Below are positions 1 through 7,103 of a stretch of DNA of 8,755 nucleotides, one piece after another; position 1 is the first letter of the stretch; the number at the start of each line of letters is the position of its first letter. A model generated the notes under the pieces. That model was given only the letters and a program-made list of their open reading frames with translations. It searched no databases and had not been told where the DNA came from. The translations under genes were made by a program, and so were the position numbers. Origin of the DNA: an uncultured Opitutia bacterium (GTDB lineage: Bacteria > Verrucomicrobiota > Verrucomicrobiia > Opitutales > UBA953); NCBI GenBank assembly GCA_903895475.1, contig CAITUF010000147.1, positions 1-8,755 of the forward strand. The letters run 5' to 3'.

Positions 1-1140
1 AGCGCCCAAGGCCCCATCGGAGATGCCATCGAAGAGATTGACTGGTCGGTCGGCCAAATCATGGCCGCACTCCGCGAGCTGCACTTAGACGAAAACACCC
101 TGGTGATTTTTACCTCCGACAACGGTCCAGCCGGCCGCCCCGCCCCACCGTTCTCTGGCAGTAAGGGAACCAACCTCGAGGGGGGCGTCCGCGAGCCTTG
201 TATCATGCGCTGGCCGGGACGTATCCCCGCCGGCACCACGTGCGATCGTATCGCCGGCAACATCGATGTGCTACCGACTTTAGCCAAGGTCTTCGGCGCG
301 GAACTGCCCAAAGATCGCATCCTCGACGGACGGGATCTCGGATCGTTGCTGGCAAACTCTAACGCCGCACCCGTGCGTGACACGCACTTGTATTTCAACG
401 CTGGCCAAAAGCTAGAAGCCATCCGCCAAGGGCAGTGGAAACTCTTCCTCCTGGACCCCACTAAACGCAAAGGCGAACCAGCCCGCACGGCCCACGCCTT
501 GTATGATTTATCGAAGGACTTAGCCGAACTGAATAACGTCGCCGCCCAACACCCCGACATCGTGGCCCGCCTGAAAAAGGAAGCTGCCGAACGCCTAGCG
601 GAGATTGAGGCCAACAAACGCCCCATCGGCAAACTCGGAGACGGCAAAGACGTGCCCGCGGTCAACGCCCCGGCGAAGAACCTCACTGCGTTGACCAATC
701 TCAAGCCCGGTGCAGTGCTGAAAGCAGCAGCGGCCCCCCAAGTCGGCGAACGGGCCTTCGTAATTACCTGCACCTTCGCCACCAGCCAGGCCAACACCAT
801 CCTGCTCTCCCACGGCGGCGTGCAGCTCGGCTATGCGCTGCATATCCGTGACGGGAAGTTGACCTTCTCGATTCGCCGCGGCGCGGACGACAATAGCGAA
901 GTCTCACTCCCCGCACCGACCGATGGCCAGGCCCACCGCGTGCGCGCGAGCCTGACCAAGGACGGTAAACTCCACCTCCAATTGGACGACCAACCAGAAG
1001 TTGTGGTTCAAGGCACTGGCCTCATCGGCAAGCAACCAGCCGAAGATTTCTGCGTCGGGCATGACGCCACCAACCCGGCCGCGAAATACGCCCAACCCGA
1101 ACCCTTTCGCGGAACCTTGGTGGACCTGACTGTCCGTTGA
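1..1140 (+). CDS. Sulfatase (type I, alkaline-phosphatase fold), C-terminal part, with LamG-like C-terminal region; 5' truncated by window edge
   Basis: The frame is open from base 1, so the gene starts upstream of the window; the ATG at 61 is an internal methionine. The visible 379 residues begin with GDAIEEIDWSVGQI, typical of the mid-part of type I sulfatases. TSDNGP follows, with the metal-binding Asp40-Asn41 pair (fragment numbering), then GSKGTNLEGGVREP (residues 53-66), which holds the conserved Lys of the active site. The sulfatase C-terminal subdomain continues to about residue 205, including WKLFLLDP and an ALYDLSKDLAELNN motif. The N-terminal half with the CxPSR formylglycine site is outside the window. 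From about residue 225 to the end there is an additional beta-rich region (GYALHIRDGKLTFSIRR, LHLQLDDQPEVV, FRGTLVDLTVR) that looks like a LamG/concanavalin-type sandwich and may bind carbohydrate. Family hydrolyses sulfate esters; the substrate cannot be told. No break in the frame is seen. The stop is TGA at 1138. Confidence 0.93.
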   Translation, partial: SAQGPIGDAIEEIDWSVGQIMAALRELHLDENTLVIFTSDNGPAGRPAPPFSGSKGTNLEGGVREPCIMRWPGRIPAGTTCDRIAGNIDVLPTLAKVFGAELPKDRILDGRDLGSLLANSNAAPVRDTHLYFNAGQKLEAIRQGQWKLFLLDPTKRKGEPARTAHALYDLSKDLAELNNVAAQHPDIVARLKKEAAERLAEIEANKRPIGKLGDGKDVPAVNAPAKNLTALTNLKPGAVLKAAAAPQVGERAFVITCTFATSQANTILLSHGGVQLGYALHIRDGKLTFSIRRGADDNSEVSLPAPTDGQAHRVRASLTKDGKLHLQLDDQPEVVVQGTGLIGKQPAEDFCVGHDATNPAAKYAQPEPFRGTLVDLTVR

Positions 1141-1153
1141 AACCCTTCCTAAC

Positions 1154-1198
1154 GGCGGCTTAAGAATCATCCGCCAGGGGTGCTCCCGCCTGAGCACC
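1154..1198 (+). terminator. Two tandem hairpins in the 110-base gap after the sulfatase gene
   Basis: The gap between the first and second genes holds two inverted repeats. The first is GGCGG (1154-1158) with CCGCC (1171-1175), a 5-bp stem with a 12-base loop. The second is GGTGCTC (1179-1185) with GAGCACC (1192-1198), a perfect 7-bp stem with a 6-base loop. Neither is followed by a T-run, so this is not a canonical intrinsic terminator. It could be an attenuating or RNA-stabilising structure inside an operon, or a Rho-independent terminator of weak type. The gap is the largest in the window, so it is the best place for a transcript boundary. I see no convincing -35/-10 pair in the remaining bases up to 1250. 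Confidence 0.35.
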
Positions 1199-1250
1199 AT
1201 GATCACCGAGCCTGGCATATTCCTCGACCGGCTAAAAACTTTTGACCTCT

Positions 1251-4205
1251 ATGCGCACCCTCAGCACCTCCCTCCTCATCCTGCTGGCCAGCATCCTCGC
1301 CGCTGCTGATGCCACCCTGCCAAACTGGCCGAACCATGGCACAATCTTCCTCCTGACGGATCGCACCGGAGTCGACCTGCCCGCCACGGAAAGCGTGACC
1401 GACTTCCCCCTCCTCGTCCGCCTACAGGGCGATTGGTTCCCATTCGCCCAAGCCAAACCGAACGGGGAAGACCTCCGCTTCACCGACGACCAAGGCCAGG
1501 TGTTGCCGCATCAAATCGAAGCATGGGATCCCGTTGGTGGCACGGCGGCCATCTGGGTACGCATCCCAAAAATCACCGGGCAACAGCGCCAACCCTTACA
1601 CGTTCACTGGGGCAAAGCCGACGCCCCCGACGTTTCCGACGGGGCCAAGGTCTTCAACGAAAGCAACGACTACCTGACCGTCTGGCACCTTGGCGAGACC
1701 CCGCTGGATGCAACGGGGCGCCTCACGGCGAAGGATACTGGCACCTCTGCGGTGGTGGGTATGATCGGCGGCGCTCGCCACTTCCCAGGCAAGGCTGGCC
1801 TGTTCGCCGGCGACAAGATCACCGGCCTTCCTACGGGCTCGCAGCCACACACGACCGAGGCCTGGTTCCGCCCCGAGCAGGCCAACGGCAACGTCTTGGC
1901 CTGGGGCAATGAGCAGGGGCAGGGCAAGGTGGTCATGCACTACCGCAGCCCCTCGCACGTGAAGATGGAAGGCTACTTCTCTGATGCCGACGTCCAAAGC
2001 ACGCCGTTCCCAGCGGGGGAGTGGGTGCACGTCGTTCACACCTACACGCTTGGCGACTCCAAGGTCTACATCAATGGCGAGCTGGCTAACGCCGCCAAGG
2101 GGCGCTCGACCCCACTAAACATCCGCACCCCTGCCCGCTTCTGGATTGGCGGCTGGTACCACAACTACAACTTCGTCGGCGCTATCGACGAGGTGCGCCT
2201 CTCGCGCGTCGCGCGGTCCGCTGCGTGGGTCAAACTCAGCTACGCCAACCAAGGAACCCGCCAGAGCCTACACGGCCTCCTCGTCGCCCCTGGTAAGGGT
2301 GAGGTCACGCTGACGCCCGCCACGGCCGAAATCGCCGAAGATGGACGCCTACCCTTCACCTTGGTCGCGCCCGGGGCCCAGAAGGTAACCTGGCTCGTCG
2401 TCCGCGATGGCCGTGAGCAAGTCATCGCCATGGACCGGTTCCGCTTCGAATTAGTCGCCGGCCGGACGCAAGGCGATGCCACCGTTAAGGTGATTGCCCG
2501 CGTGGTCACGGCGGACGGCACAGTCGACCGCATCGCCACGGCCTCCATCCGCGAGGCCATTCCCGAGCCCAAGGTCCACCTGCAAGCGCCCACGGGCTGG
2601 GATGGCCGAAGCCCGCTGGATATCACGGTGATTGCCGATAACCAAGCCGCCTTAACCAAAGCCGGCGCCGGTGCGCTCACCGTCCGCTGGCAGGCCGATA
2701 GTTTTGCGGTGACCCAAGAAGCCCGTGGTGCGACCTTGCACCTGAAGCGGGCGCAACGGAGCGGCCTCCTGACGGTCACGGCCACCGTCGACAACGGCGG
2801 CATCCCAACGACGGCCAGCGCGACGATCGATGTCCGAGAGCCAACGAAGGAGGCGTGGACGACCCGCGCCGCCGACCCCGACGAGAAACCAGCCGACCAC
2901 CAATTCTACGCCCGGGACGACCGCGGCGAAGGCACCTTACACTGTAATGGCCAGCTCGATCGCCCGGGTGCAAAGCTCACCCTCACCGTGACCGTCGACG
3001 GTAAGCCCTACGCACAGACGACACCCACCCTCGTCGGCGATCGCTACACCAGCGCGGTCAGTTTGAAATCCGGCCTCGTGCGTTACCGTGCCGTCCTGAC
3101 CTCCGAACTCGATGGGCAGAAGGCGATTTTACACACGGCGGACGACTTGGTCTGCGGAGATGCCTTCATCATCATCGGCCAGTCGAACGCGGTCTCGACT
3201 GACTGGGGCAAAGGAGAAGGCACTTACCAAAGCGAGTGGCTCCGGTCCTTCGGCAGCATGTCGGGCAGCCCGCAAGGCCTGCGTCTCTGGGGACCAGCGG
3301 TGCATCGCGACCACCAGGGTGGTAAGTTGACGATTGGCTACTGGGGCATGGAACTCGGCCAACGCATCATCGAGCAACAGAAAGTGCCCGTCTGCTTTAT
3401 CAACGGCGCAGTCGGCGGTACCCGCATCGACCAACACCAGCGGAACACCGTCAACCCGACCGACATGACTACGATCTACGGCCGCCTGCTCTGGCGCGTC
3501 CGCGAGGCTAAACTGACCCACGGGATTCGTGGCATCTTCTGGCACCAGGGTGAGAACGACCAAGGTGCGGACGGCCCCACCGGTGGTTATGGCTACGAGC
3601 TTTACCGGGAGTTCTTCCACCGGATGGCGGGGAATTGGAAGTCAGACTACCCTAACGTGCAGGTCTACCACTTGTTCCAGATTTGGCCGAAATCCTGCTC
3701 GATGGGCGTCAATGGTTCCGACAACTACCTCCGCGAAGTACAACGTCGCCTGCCAGAAGATTTCGCCCGCATGACGATTCAATCGACACTGGGCATCGAT
3801 CCGCCCGGGGGTTGCCACTTTCCGCCGGCCGGCTACGCCGAGATGGCCCGCCAACTCTACCCAGTCGTGGCCCGCGAGCACTACGGCTTCCAGCCAGCCG
3901 GGCCCGTGACGGCAGCCAACCTGCGCACCCTCAAAAGTAATGCAGCCCAGGACAAACTGACGTTGACCTTCGACCAGCCGATTGAGTGGGACGATACCCT
4001 CTGCGGTCAGTTCAGCGTCGACGGCATCACCGGCGTCGTCACGGGCGGTAAAGCTGCGGGGAACGTCCTCACGCTAAGCCTCAAGACGCCGGGTGGCCGC
4101 ACCTTGACCTACCTCGACAGTAAAAATTGGAGTCAGAAGACCTTACTGCGCGGCACGAACGGACTCGCCGCCCTGACCTTCTGCGCCGTCCCCATCACCC
4201 CCTGA
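1251..4205 (+). CDS. Secreted multidomain protein: DUF2341, LamG, Ig-like regions and SASA/SGNH-type carbohydrate acetylesterase
   Basis: I chose the ATG at 1251 over the in-frame TTG at 1242 because it starts directly with a signal peptide (MRTLSTSLLILLASILAAADA); the product is 984 residues. Residues about 52-121 match DUF2341 (FPLLVRLQGDWF, EDLRFTDDQGQVLPHQIE, IWVRIPKI, PLHVHWG). Residues about 140-335 form a LamG/concanavalin-like domain (YLTVWHLGE, TTEAWFRP, GEWVHVVHTY, KVYINGEL, AIDEVRLSRVARSAAWVKLSYANQ). Residues about 345-530 are two beta-rich, Ig-like stretches. The esterase domain runs from about 630 to 880: GDAFIIIGQSNA with predicted nucleophile Ser645, NGAVGGTRI (718-726), FWHQGEND (763-770) and GGCHFPPAGYAEMA with predicted His856. 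A C-terminal beta domain (885-984) ends in GLAALTFCAVPI. SASA-family enzymes remove O-acetyl groups from sialate or plant and algal sugars; the substrate here is unknown. The next sulfatase starts 12 bases downstream, implying co-transcription. Confidence 0.88.
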   Translation: MRTLSTSLLILLASILAAADATLPNWPNHGTIFLLTDRTGVDLPATESVTDFPLLVRLQGDWFPFAQAKPNGEDLRFTDDQGQVLPHQIEAWDPVGGTAAIWVRIPKITGQQRQPLHVHWGKADAPDVSDGAKVFNESNDYLTVWHLGETPLDATGRLTAKDTGTSAVVGMIGGARHFPGKAGLFAGDKITGLPTGSQPHTTEAWFRPEQANGNVLAWGNEQGQGKVVMHYRSPSHVKMEGYFSDADVQSTPFPAGEWVHVVHTYTLGDSKVYINGELANAAKGRSTPLNIRTPARFWIGGWYHNYNFVGAIDEVRLSRVARSAAWVKLSYANQGTRQSLHGLLVAPGKGEVTLTPATAEIAEDGRLPFTLVAPGAQKVTWLVVRDGREQVIAMDRFRFELVAGRTQGDATVKVIARVVTADGTVDRIATASIREAIPEPKVHLQAPTGWDGRSPLDITVIADNQAALTKAGAGALTVRWQADSFAVTQEARGATLHLKRAQRSGLLTVTATVDNGGIPTTASATIDVREPTKEAWTTRAADPDEKPADHQFYARDDRGEGTLHCNGQLDRPGAKLTLTVTVDGKPYAQTTPTLVGDRYTSAVSLKSGLVRYRAVLTSELDGQKAILHTADDLVCGDAFIIIGQSNAVSTDWGKGEGTYQSEWLRSFGSMSGSPQGLRLWGPAVHRDHQGGKLTIGYWGMELGQRIIEQQKVPVCFINGAVGGTRIDQHQRNTVNPTDMTTIYGRLLWRVREAKLTHGIRGIFWHQGENDQGADGPTGGYGYELYREFFHRMAGNWKSDYPNVQVYHLFQIWPKSCSMGVNGSDNYLREVQRRLPEDFARMTIQSTLGIDPPGGCHFPPAGYAEMARQLYPVVAREHYGFQPAGPVTAANLRTLKSNAAQDKLTLTFDQPIEWDDTLCGQFSVDGITGVVTGGKAAGNVLTLSLKTPGGRTLTYLDSKNWSQKTLLRGTNGLAALTFCAVPITP

Positions 4206-4217
4206 CCTTCATCCCCA

Positions 4218-5666
4218 ATGCGCCTCCCGCACCTTCTCGTCCTCGCCCTAACTGTCGCCGCGTTCACTAACATCGCTTATGCGGTCGACGGCCCCCGCAA
4301 ACCGAACTTCGTGTACGTGTTCACCGATGACCAACGCTGGGACGCCCTCGGCGCGGTGCAACGCGAACAGGGCGAGAAAGGCCGCTTCCCGTGGCTCAAG
4401 ACGCCGAACCTGGATCGAATCGCTGCCGAGGGTATTCGCTTCCGCAATGCCTTCGTGGTGAATTCCCTCTGCGCCCCGTCGCGCGCCTCGCTCGTCACGG
4501 GACAGTACGGGCACGTCAACGGCGTCACCAACAACCACACGCCCCACCCCGAAGGTAATCTCTCCGTCGCTACCTTGCTTCGTCCAGCCGGCTACGTCTC
4601 GGGCTACTTCGGTAAGTGGCACCACGGCAACCAATCCGGCAAACGCCCGGGCTTCGACACCTCCGCGAGCTTCGTTGGCCAAGGCGTCTACTTCGATTGC
4701 CCGATCGAGGTCGACGGCGTCAAGACCACGAGCAAGGGTTTCGTCGACGACGTCACCACCGAGTATGCGGCGAACTTCATCAAGGCCAACAAGGACAAGC
4801 CGTTCCTAATGATCCTGGGCCTCAAGACTTGTCACGGACCGTTCACACCGCCGCCCCGTAACGCCAAGGACTACGAAGGTGCCCTGGCTCGTTCGGTGCC
4901 CAATTACGGCATTCCGGCCATCTACGCCAAGGCCGGTCCGAACGGCGCCAAGGGTAAGGCTACCGATGCCAAGGAAGTGAGCACCAACCTCGGCATGTTC
5001 CGCGGGATTAACTCCGTGGACGACAACGTCGGCAAACTCCTCCAACTCTTGGATGACCTGAAACTGGCGGACGATACCGTCTTCGTCTTCTCGAGCGACA
5101 ACGGCTACTACCTCGGTGAACATAACCTGGGCGACAAGCGTACCGCCTACGAGGAATCCATGCGTATCCCGATGCTACTCCGCTACCCGCGCATGGTGCA
5201 GGCCGGTCGCCGTGAAGACCGTATAGTACTGAACGTCGACCCGGCCGCGACCTTCCTCGACCTCGCTGGCCAACCCGTTCCGGCCGAGATGCACGGGCGA
5301 AGTTGGAAGCCGCTCATGGGAGGAAAGTCCGAGGTCACCTGGCGCGACAGTTTCTTCTACTGCTATTTTTACGAAAGGAACTTTAACGCCCCGCTGACCA
5401 CTGCAGTGCGCACGGCTGACGCCAAACTGATTAAGTACCCTGGCCACGACGAGTGGACCGAAGTCTTCGACCTCAAGGCCGACCCCTACGAAACCAGAAA
5501 TCTGGCCACCGACCCGGCCGCCGCGGATCTCCGCCGAAAACTGGAAGCGGAGTACGACAAACAGGCCAAAGCCATCGACTTCAAGATACCCACCTTCGCC
5601 GACCAAGCCGCGCCCGCTGGCACCGAAGCCCCAAAGAAGAAGGCCGGCAAAAAGGGCGCCCAATAA
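4218..5666 (+). CDS. Secreted type I sulfatase (Cys-type, formylglycine-dependent) with DUF4976-like C-terminus
   Basis: A complete 482-residue sulfatase, of usual length for the family. The signal peptide is MRLPHLLVLALTVAAFTNIAYA, probably cleaved before VDG. The active site is intact: metal ligands Asp37-Asp38 in FTDDQR, the modification motif C85-A-P-S-R89 followed by ASLVTGQ, GKWH at 132-135, His206 in KTCHGPF, and SSDNG (292-296) with Asp294-Asn295 as ligands. LGEH (299-302) and Lys307 in GDKRTAYEESMRIP complete it. Residues about 378-455 (TTAVRTADAKLIKYPG, EVFDLKADPYETRNLA) match the DUF4976 C-terminal subdomain. The enzyme must have Cys85 converted to formylglycine; no maturase gene is in the window. 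A tail of about 20 residues is rich in Ala and Lys (APKKKAGKKG). Substrate class is unknown: the sequence resembles the broad arylsulfatase A, GlcNAc-6-sulfatase and iduronate-sulfatase relatives. The gene lies 12 bases after the esterase gene and 16 bases before the DUF4440 gene. No Shine-Dalgarno sequence precedes the ATG. Confidence 0.96.
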   Translation: MRLPHLLVLALTVAAFTNIAYAVDGPRKPNFVYVFTDDQRWDALGAVQREQGEKGRFPWLKTPNLDRIAAEGIRFRNAFVVNSLCAPSRASLVTGQYGHVNGVTNNHTPHPEGNLSVATLLRPAGYVSGYFGKWHHGNQSGKRPGFDTSASFVGQGVYFDCPIEVDGVKTTSKGFVDDVTTEYAANFIKANKDKPFLMILGLKTCHGPFTPPPRNAKDYEGALARSVPNYGIPAIYAKAGPNGAKGKATDAKEVSTNLGMFRGINSVDDNVGKLLQLLDDLKLADDTVFVFSSDNGYYLGEHNLGDKRTAYEESMRIPMLLRYPRMVQAGRREDRIVLNVDPAATFLDLAGQPVPAEMHGRSWKPLMGGKSEVTWRDSFFYCYFYERNFNAPLTTAVRTADAKLIKYPGHDEWTEVFDLKADPYETRNLATDPAAADLRRKLEAEYDKQAKAIDFKIPTFADQAAPAGTEAPKKKAGKKGAQ

Positions 5667-5682
5667 ATACCTTACTGCTTCC

Positions 5683-6135
5683 ATGAAGACGCGCCTCCCC
5701 CTCCTCCTCGCCTGCCTTCTTCCGTTCGCGGCCTCCGCCGCCGACGACCCGAAAGTCACCGCGCTTACGGCAGTCGATGACGCCCGGGTGGCGGCGATGC
5801 TAAAGCCGAGTAAGGCGGCCCTCGAAACCGTCCTCTCCAACGACCTCCGGTATGCCCATTCCAATGGCAAGGTCGACACCAAGGCCTCCCTGACCGGCTC
5901 CCTCCTCGGCGGCGAAGCCAAGTACGTGAGCTACAAATATTCCGAGCGGTCCTTCAAATTCCCCGCCCCTGACGTCGCGCTCATGGCCGGCCGACTGGAA
6001 GTCCAAGCCGTCGTGGACGGCGTCAGCATGACCACCGGCATCAGTTATCTTGCCGTTTGGCGGCTCGAACAGGGTCAGTGGAAATTCCTCGCCTGGCAGT
6101 CCTGCAAGATTCCACCCGCGACCCCGGCTAAGTAA
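5683..6135 (+). CDS. Secreted DUF4440 (SnoaL/NTF2-like) small protein
   Basis: A 150-residue protein with a signal peptide (MKTRLPLLLACLLPFAASA, cleavage before ADD) and a single NTF2-like domain over residues about 24-146. Family features seen are a helical N-terminus (AVDDARVAAMLKPSKAALETVLSNDLRY), the DUF4440 hallmark YAHSNGKVDTKASL (57-70), the strand ALMAGRLEVQAVVDG, and the C-terminal strand pair YLAVWRLEQGQWKFLAWQSCKIP (residues 122-144). NTF2-like proteins fold as a cone with a pocket. Members are enzymes such as isomerases or are ligand-binding proteins, and most DUF4440 proteins have no proven role. The position between a sulfatase and a GDSL esterase, 16 bases after the former, suggests that it works on or binds the same polymer or released product, but this is inference. 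Cys11 in LLAC resembles a lipobox, but the preceding hydrophobic stretch is too short, so export by the ordinary signal peptide is more likely. Confidence 0.88.
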   Translation: MKTRLPLLLACLLPFAASAADDPKVTALTAVDDARVAAMLKPSKAALETVLSNDLRYAHSNGKVDTKASLTGSLLGGEAKYVSYKYSERSFKFPAPDVALMAGRLEVQAVVDGVSMTTGISYLAVWRLEQGQWKFLAWQSCKIPPATPAK

Positions 6136-6198
6136 GGATAGTCAGGGGATTGAGGATTGGCGGGCAGGGACAAGTTACTAGAAGTCTCTGTACCCCGC
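6136..6198 (+). other. 63-base intergenic segment before the GDSL gene
   Basis: A G-rich first half (GTCAGGGGATTGAGGATTGG and onward, with further G3 runs at 6162-6164 and 6167-6169) is followed by a pyrimidine-rich end just before the ATG at 6199. GCGGG (6160-6164) can pair with CCCGC (6194-6198) next to the start, but the 29-base loop makes this weak. There is no Shine-Dalgarno at proper spacing and no convincing promoter or terminator. Confidence 0.3.
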
Positions 6199-7065
6199 AT
6201 GCATCCCTCCTTCGTCGCCCTTTGCCTTGGCGCCGTTTCGGCGCTGGCCCTCGAGTACCCGCACCCGCCAGCCGATCCGCAACCGACCGGCTGGCCGCTC
6301 ACCGCGGCGGAACGTGCTTACGTAACCGAAAAACCGGAATACGAACGCCGTCCGGGAAAAGAGGTCAACAAACACCTCCCGCAGTTCTGGCCGAGCGTGC
6401 CCACCGCCGGCTATTGGAGCGGGACCACTTGGCTCGACGTACACAGCACGCTCGTCGCCCATGTGCAGAAGAACGCTGGCAGCTGCGACGTTCTCTTGGT
6501 CGGAGACTCTATTACGCAGCAATGGGGCGGCCCGCTGGATAAGACCGGGCCCAACGCCGCTTGGCTCAAGCACTTCGGCAAACTCAAGACCATCAACCTC
6601 GGCATCGGCGGCGACAAGACCCAGAACGTACTCTGGCGTCTGGATCACGGTGGCGTGGCCGGTCTCCAGCCCGCCGTCATCGTGCTAATGATCGGCAATA
6701 ACAACATGTTCTTCACGCCCGAAACCGGCGTACCCGCCGCCGCCCAAGGCATCCGCACCTGCGCCGTGAACCTCCGCGAAAAATTCCCTGCCGCTACGCT
6801 TGTCCTCGCTAAGATCCTGCCCTGCCACTCGCCCAAGGACCGCTTCTATCAAGACATCGCAGCGACCAACGCCGCACTGGATAAGCTGGCCTTGGACCAA
6901 GACCCCCAGGTCAAGGTACTCGACCTGACCAAGGACTTCCTGAACGCGGACGGCACGATTCGCGCCGAACTCTACCTCACGGACAAAATCCACCTTTCGC
7001 TCGCTGGCTACGAAGCCTACGCTCAACGCCTGAAGCCGCTGCTCGCCCCGCTGACCCAAAAGTAA
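6199..7065 (+). CDS. Secreted GDSL/SGNH-family esterase (PAF-acetylhydrolase-like)
   Basis: I chose the ATG at 6199 because it starts a signal peptide (MHPSFVALCLGAVSALA); the in-frame TTG at 6157 would add 14 polar residues in front and break it. The product is 288 residues. SGNH blocks are clear: block I VLLVGDSITQQW (98-109) with nucleophile Ser104, block II INLGIGGDKTQNVLWRL (132-148), block III VLMIGNNNM (162-170) with Asn168 in the position of the usual GxND, and block V TDKIHLSLAGY (261-271) with Asp262 and His265 as the catalytic pair. Such enzymes hydrolyse acetyl or other short acyl esters; bacterial relatives near sulfatases often act on glycans. Between the signal peptide and the catalytic core lies an extra segment of about 60-75 residues (from PHPPADPQPTGWPLT to about WLDVHSTL) that I cannot assign to a domain. 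The gene follows DUF4440 by 63 bases, without a Shine-Dalgarno sequence. Confidence 0.93.
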   Translation: MHPSFVALCLGAVSALALEYPHPPADPQPTGWPLTAAERAYVTEKPEYERRPGKEVNKHLPQFWPSVPTAGYWSGTTWLDVHSTLVAHVQKNAGSCDVLLVGDSITQQWGGPLDKTGPNAAWLKHFGKLKTINLGIGGDKTQNVLWRLDHGGVAGLQPAVIVLMIGNNNMFFTPETGVPAAAQGIRTCAVNLREKFPAATLVLAKILPCHSPKDRFYQDIAATNAALDKLALDQDPQVKVLDLTKDFLNADGTIRAELYLTDKIHLSLAGYEAYAQRLKPLLAPLTQK

Positions 7066-7069
7066 TCCT

Positions 7070-7097
7070 CCCCTATCCCCTACCCCCTACCCCCTAT
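7070..7097 (+). repeat. Four tandem CCCCTAY heptamers; G-quadruplex candidate on the minus strand
   Basis: Four direct copies of CCCCTAY lie head to tail (last base T, C, C, T), filling most of the 38-base gap between the GDSL gene and the next hydrolase gene and ending 6 bases before its ATG. On the minus strand this gives four runs of at least four G separated by 2-3 base loops, which satisfies standard G4 rules. The minus strand is the template for the + strand genes, so any G4 would form during transcription or as an R-loop, while the RNA would carry C-runs. The tract could slip during replication and change spacing to the ATG. Whether it has a function is unknown; it may be simple low-complexity DNA. 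Confidence 0.85.
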
Positions 7098-7103
7098 TCT
7101 CCC

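Noticed and set aside
1242..1250. TTG start for the esterase gene
   Set aside because: The ATG at 1251 begins directly with a basic n-region and hydrophobic core; the TTG adds three residues with no Shine-Dalgarno support.
2240..2803. Minus-strand open frame of 187 codons within the esterase gene
   Set aside because: It is fully inside a gene with strong domain evidence, and its Arg/Ser/Pro-rich product is typical of shadow frames.
5683..5715. Lipoprotein signal (LLAC, Cys11) in the DUF4440 protein
   Set aside because: The hydrophobic stretch before the Cys is too short and position -2 is Leu; cleavage after AASA is a better fit.
5175..5921. Long minus-strand open frame (248 codons) across the sulfatase end and DUF4440 gene
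   Set aside because: It lies opposite two well-supported genes, its product shows no family motif, and long antisense frames are expected in GC-rich coding DNA.
6157..6198. TTG start for the GDSL gene
   Set aside because: It would put 14 charged and polar residues before the signal peptide; the purine-rich GAGGA lies only one base before the TTG, too close to serve as a ribosome binding site.
7070..7097. Heptamer tract as a CRISPR or telomere-like repeat
   Set aside because: Units are 7 bases with no spacers, and the tract is internal between two genes; resemblance to telomeric repeats is by chance.
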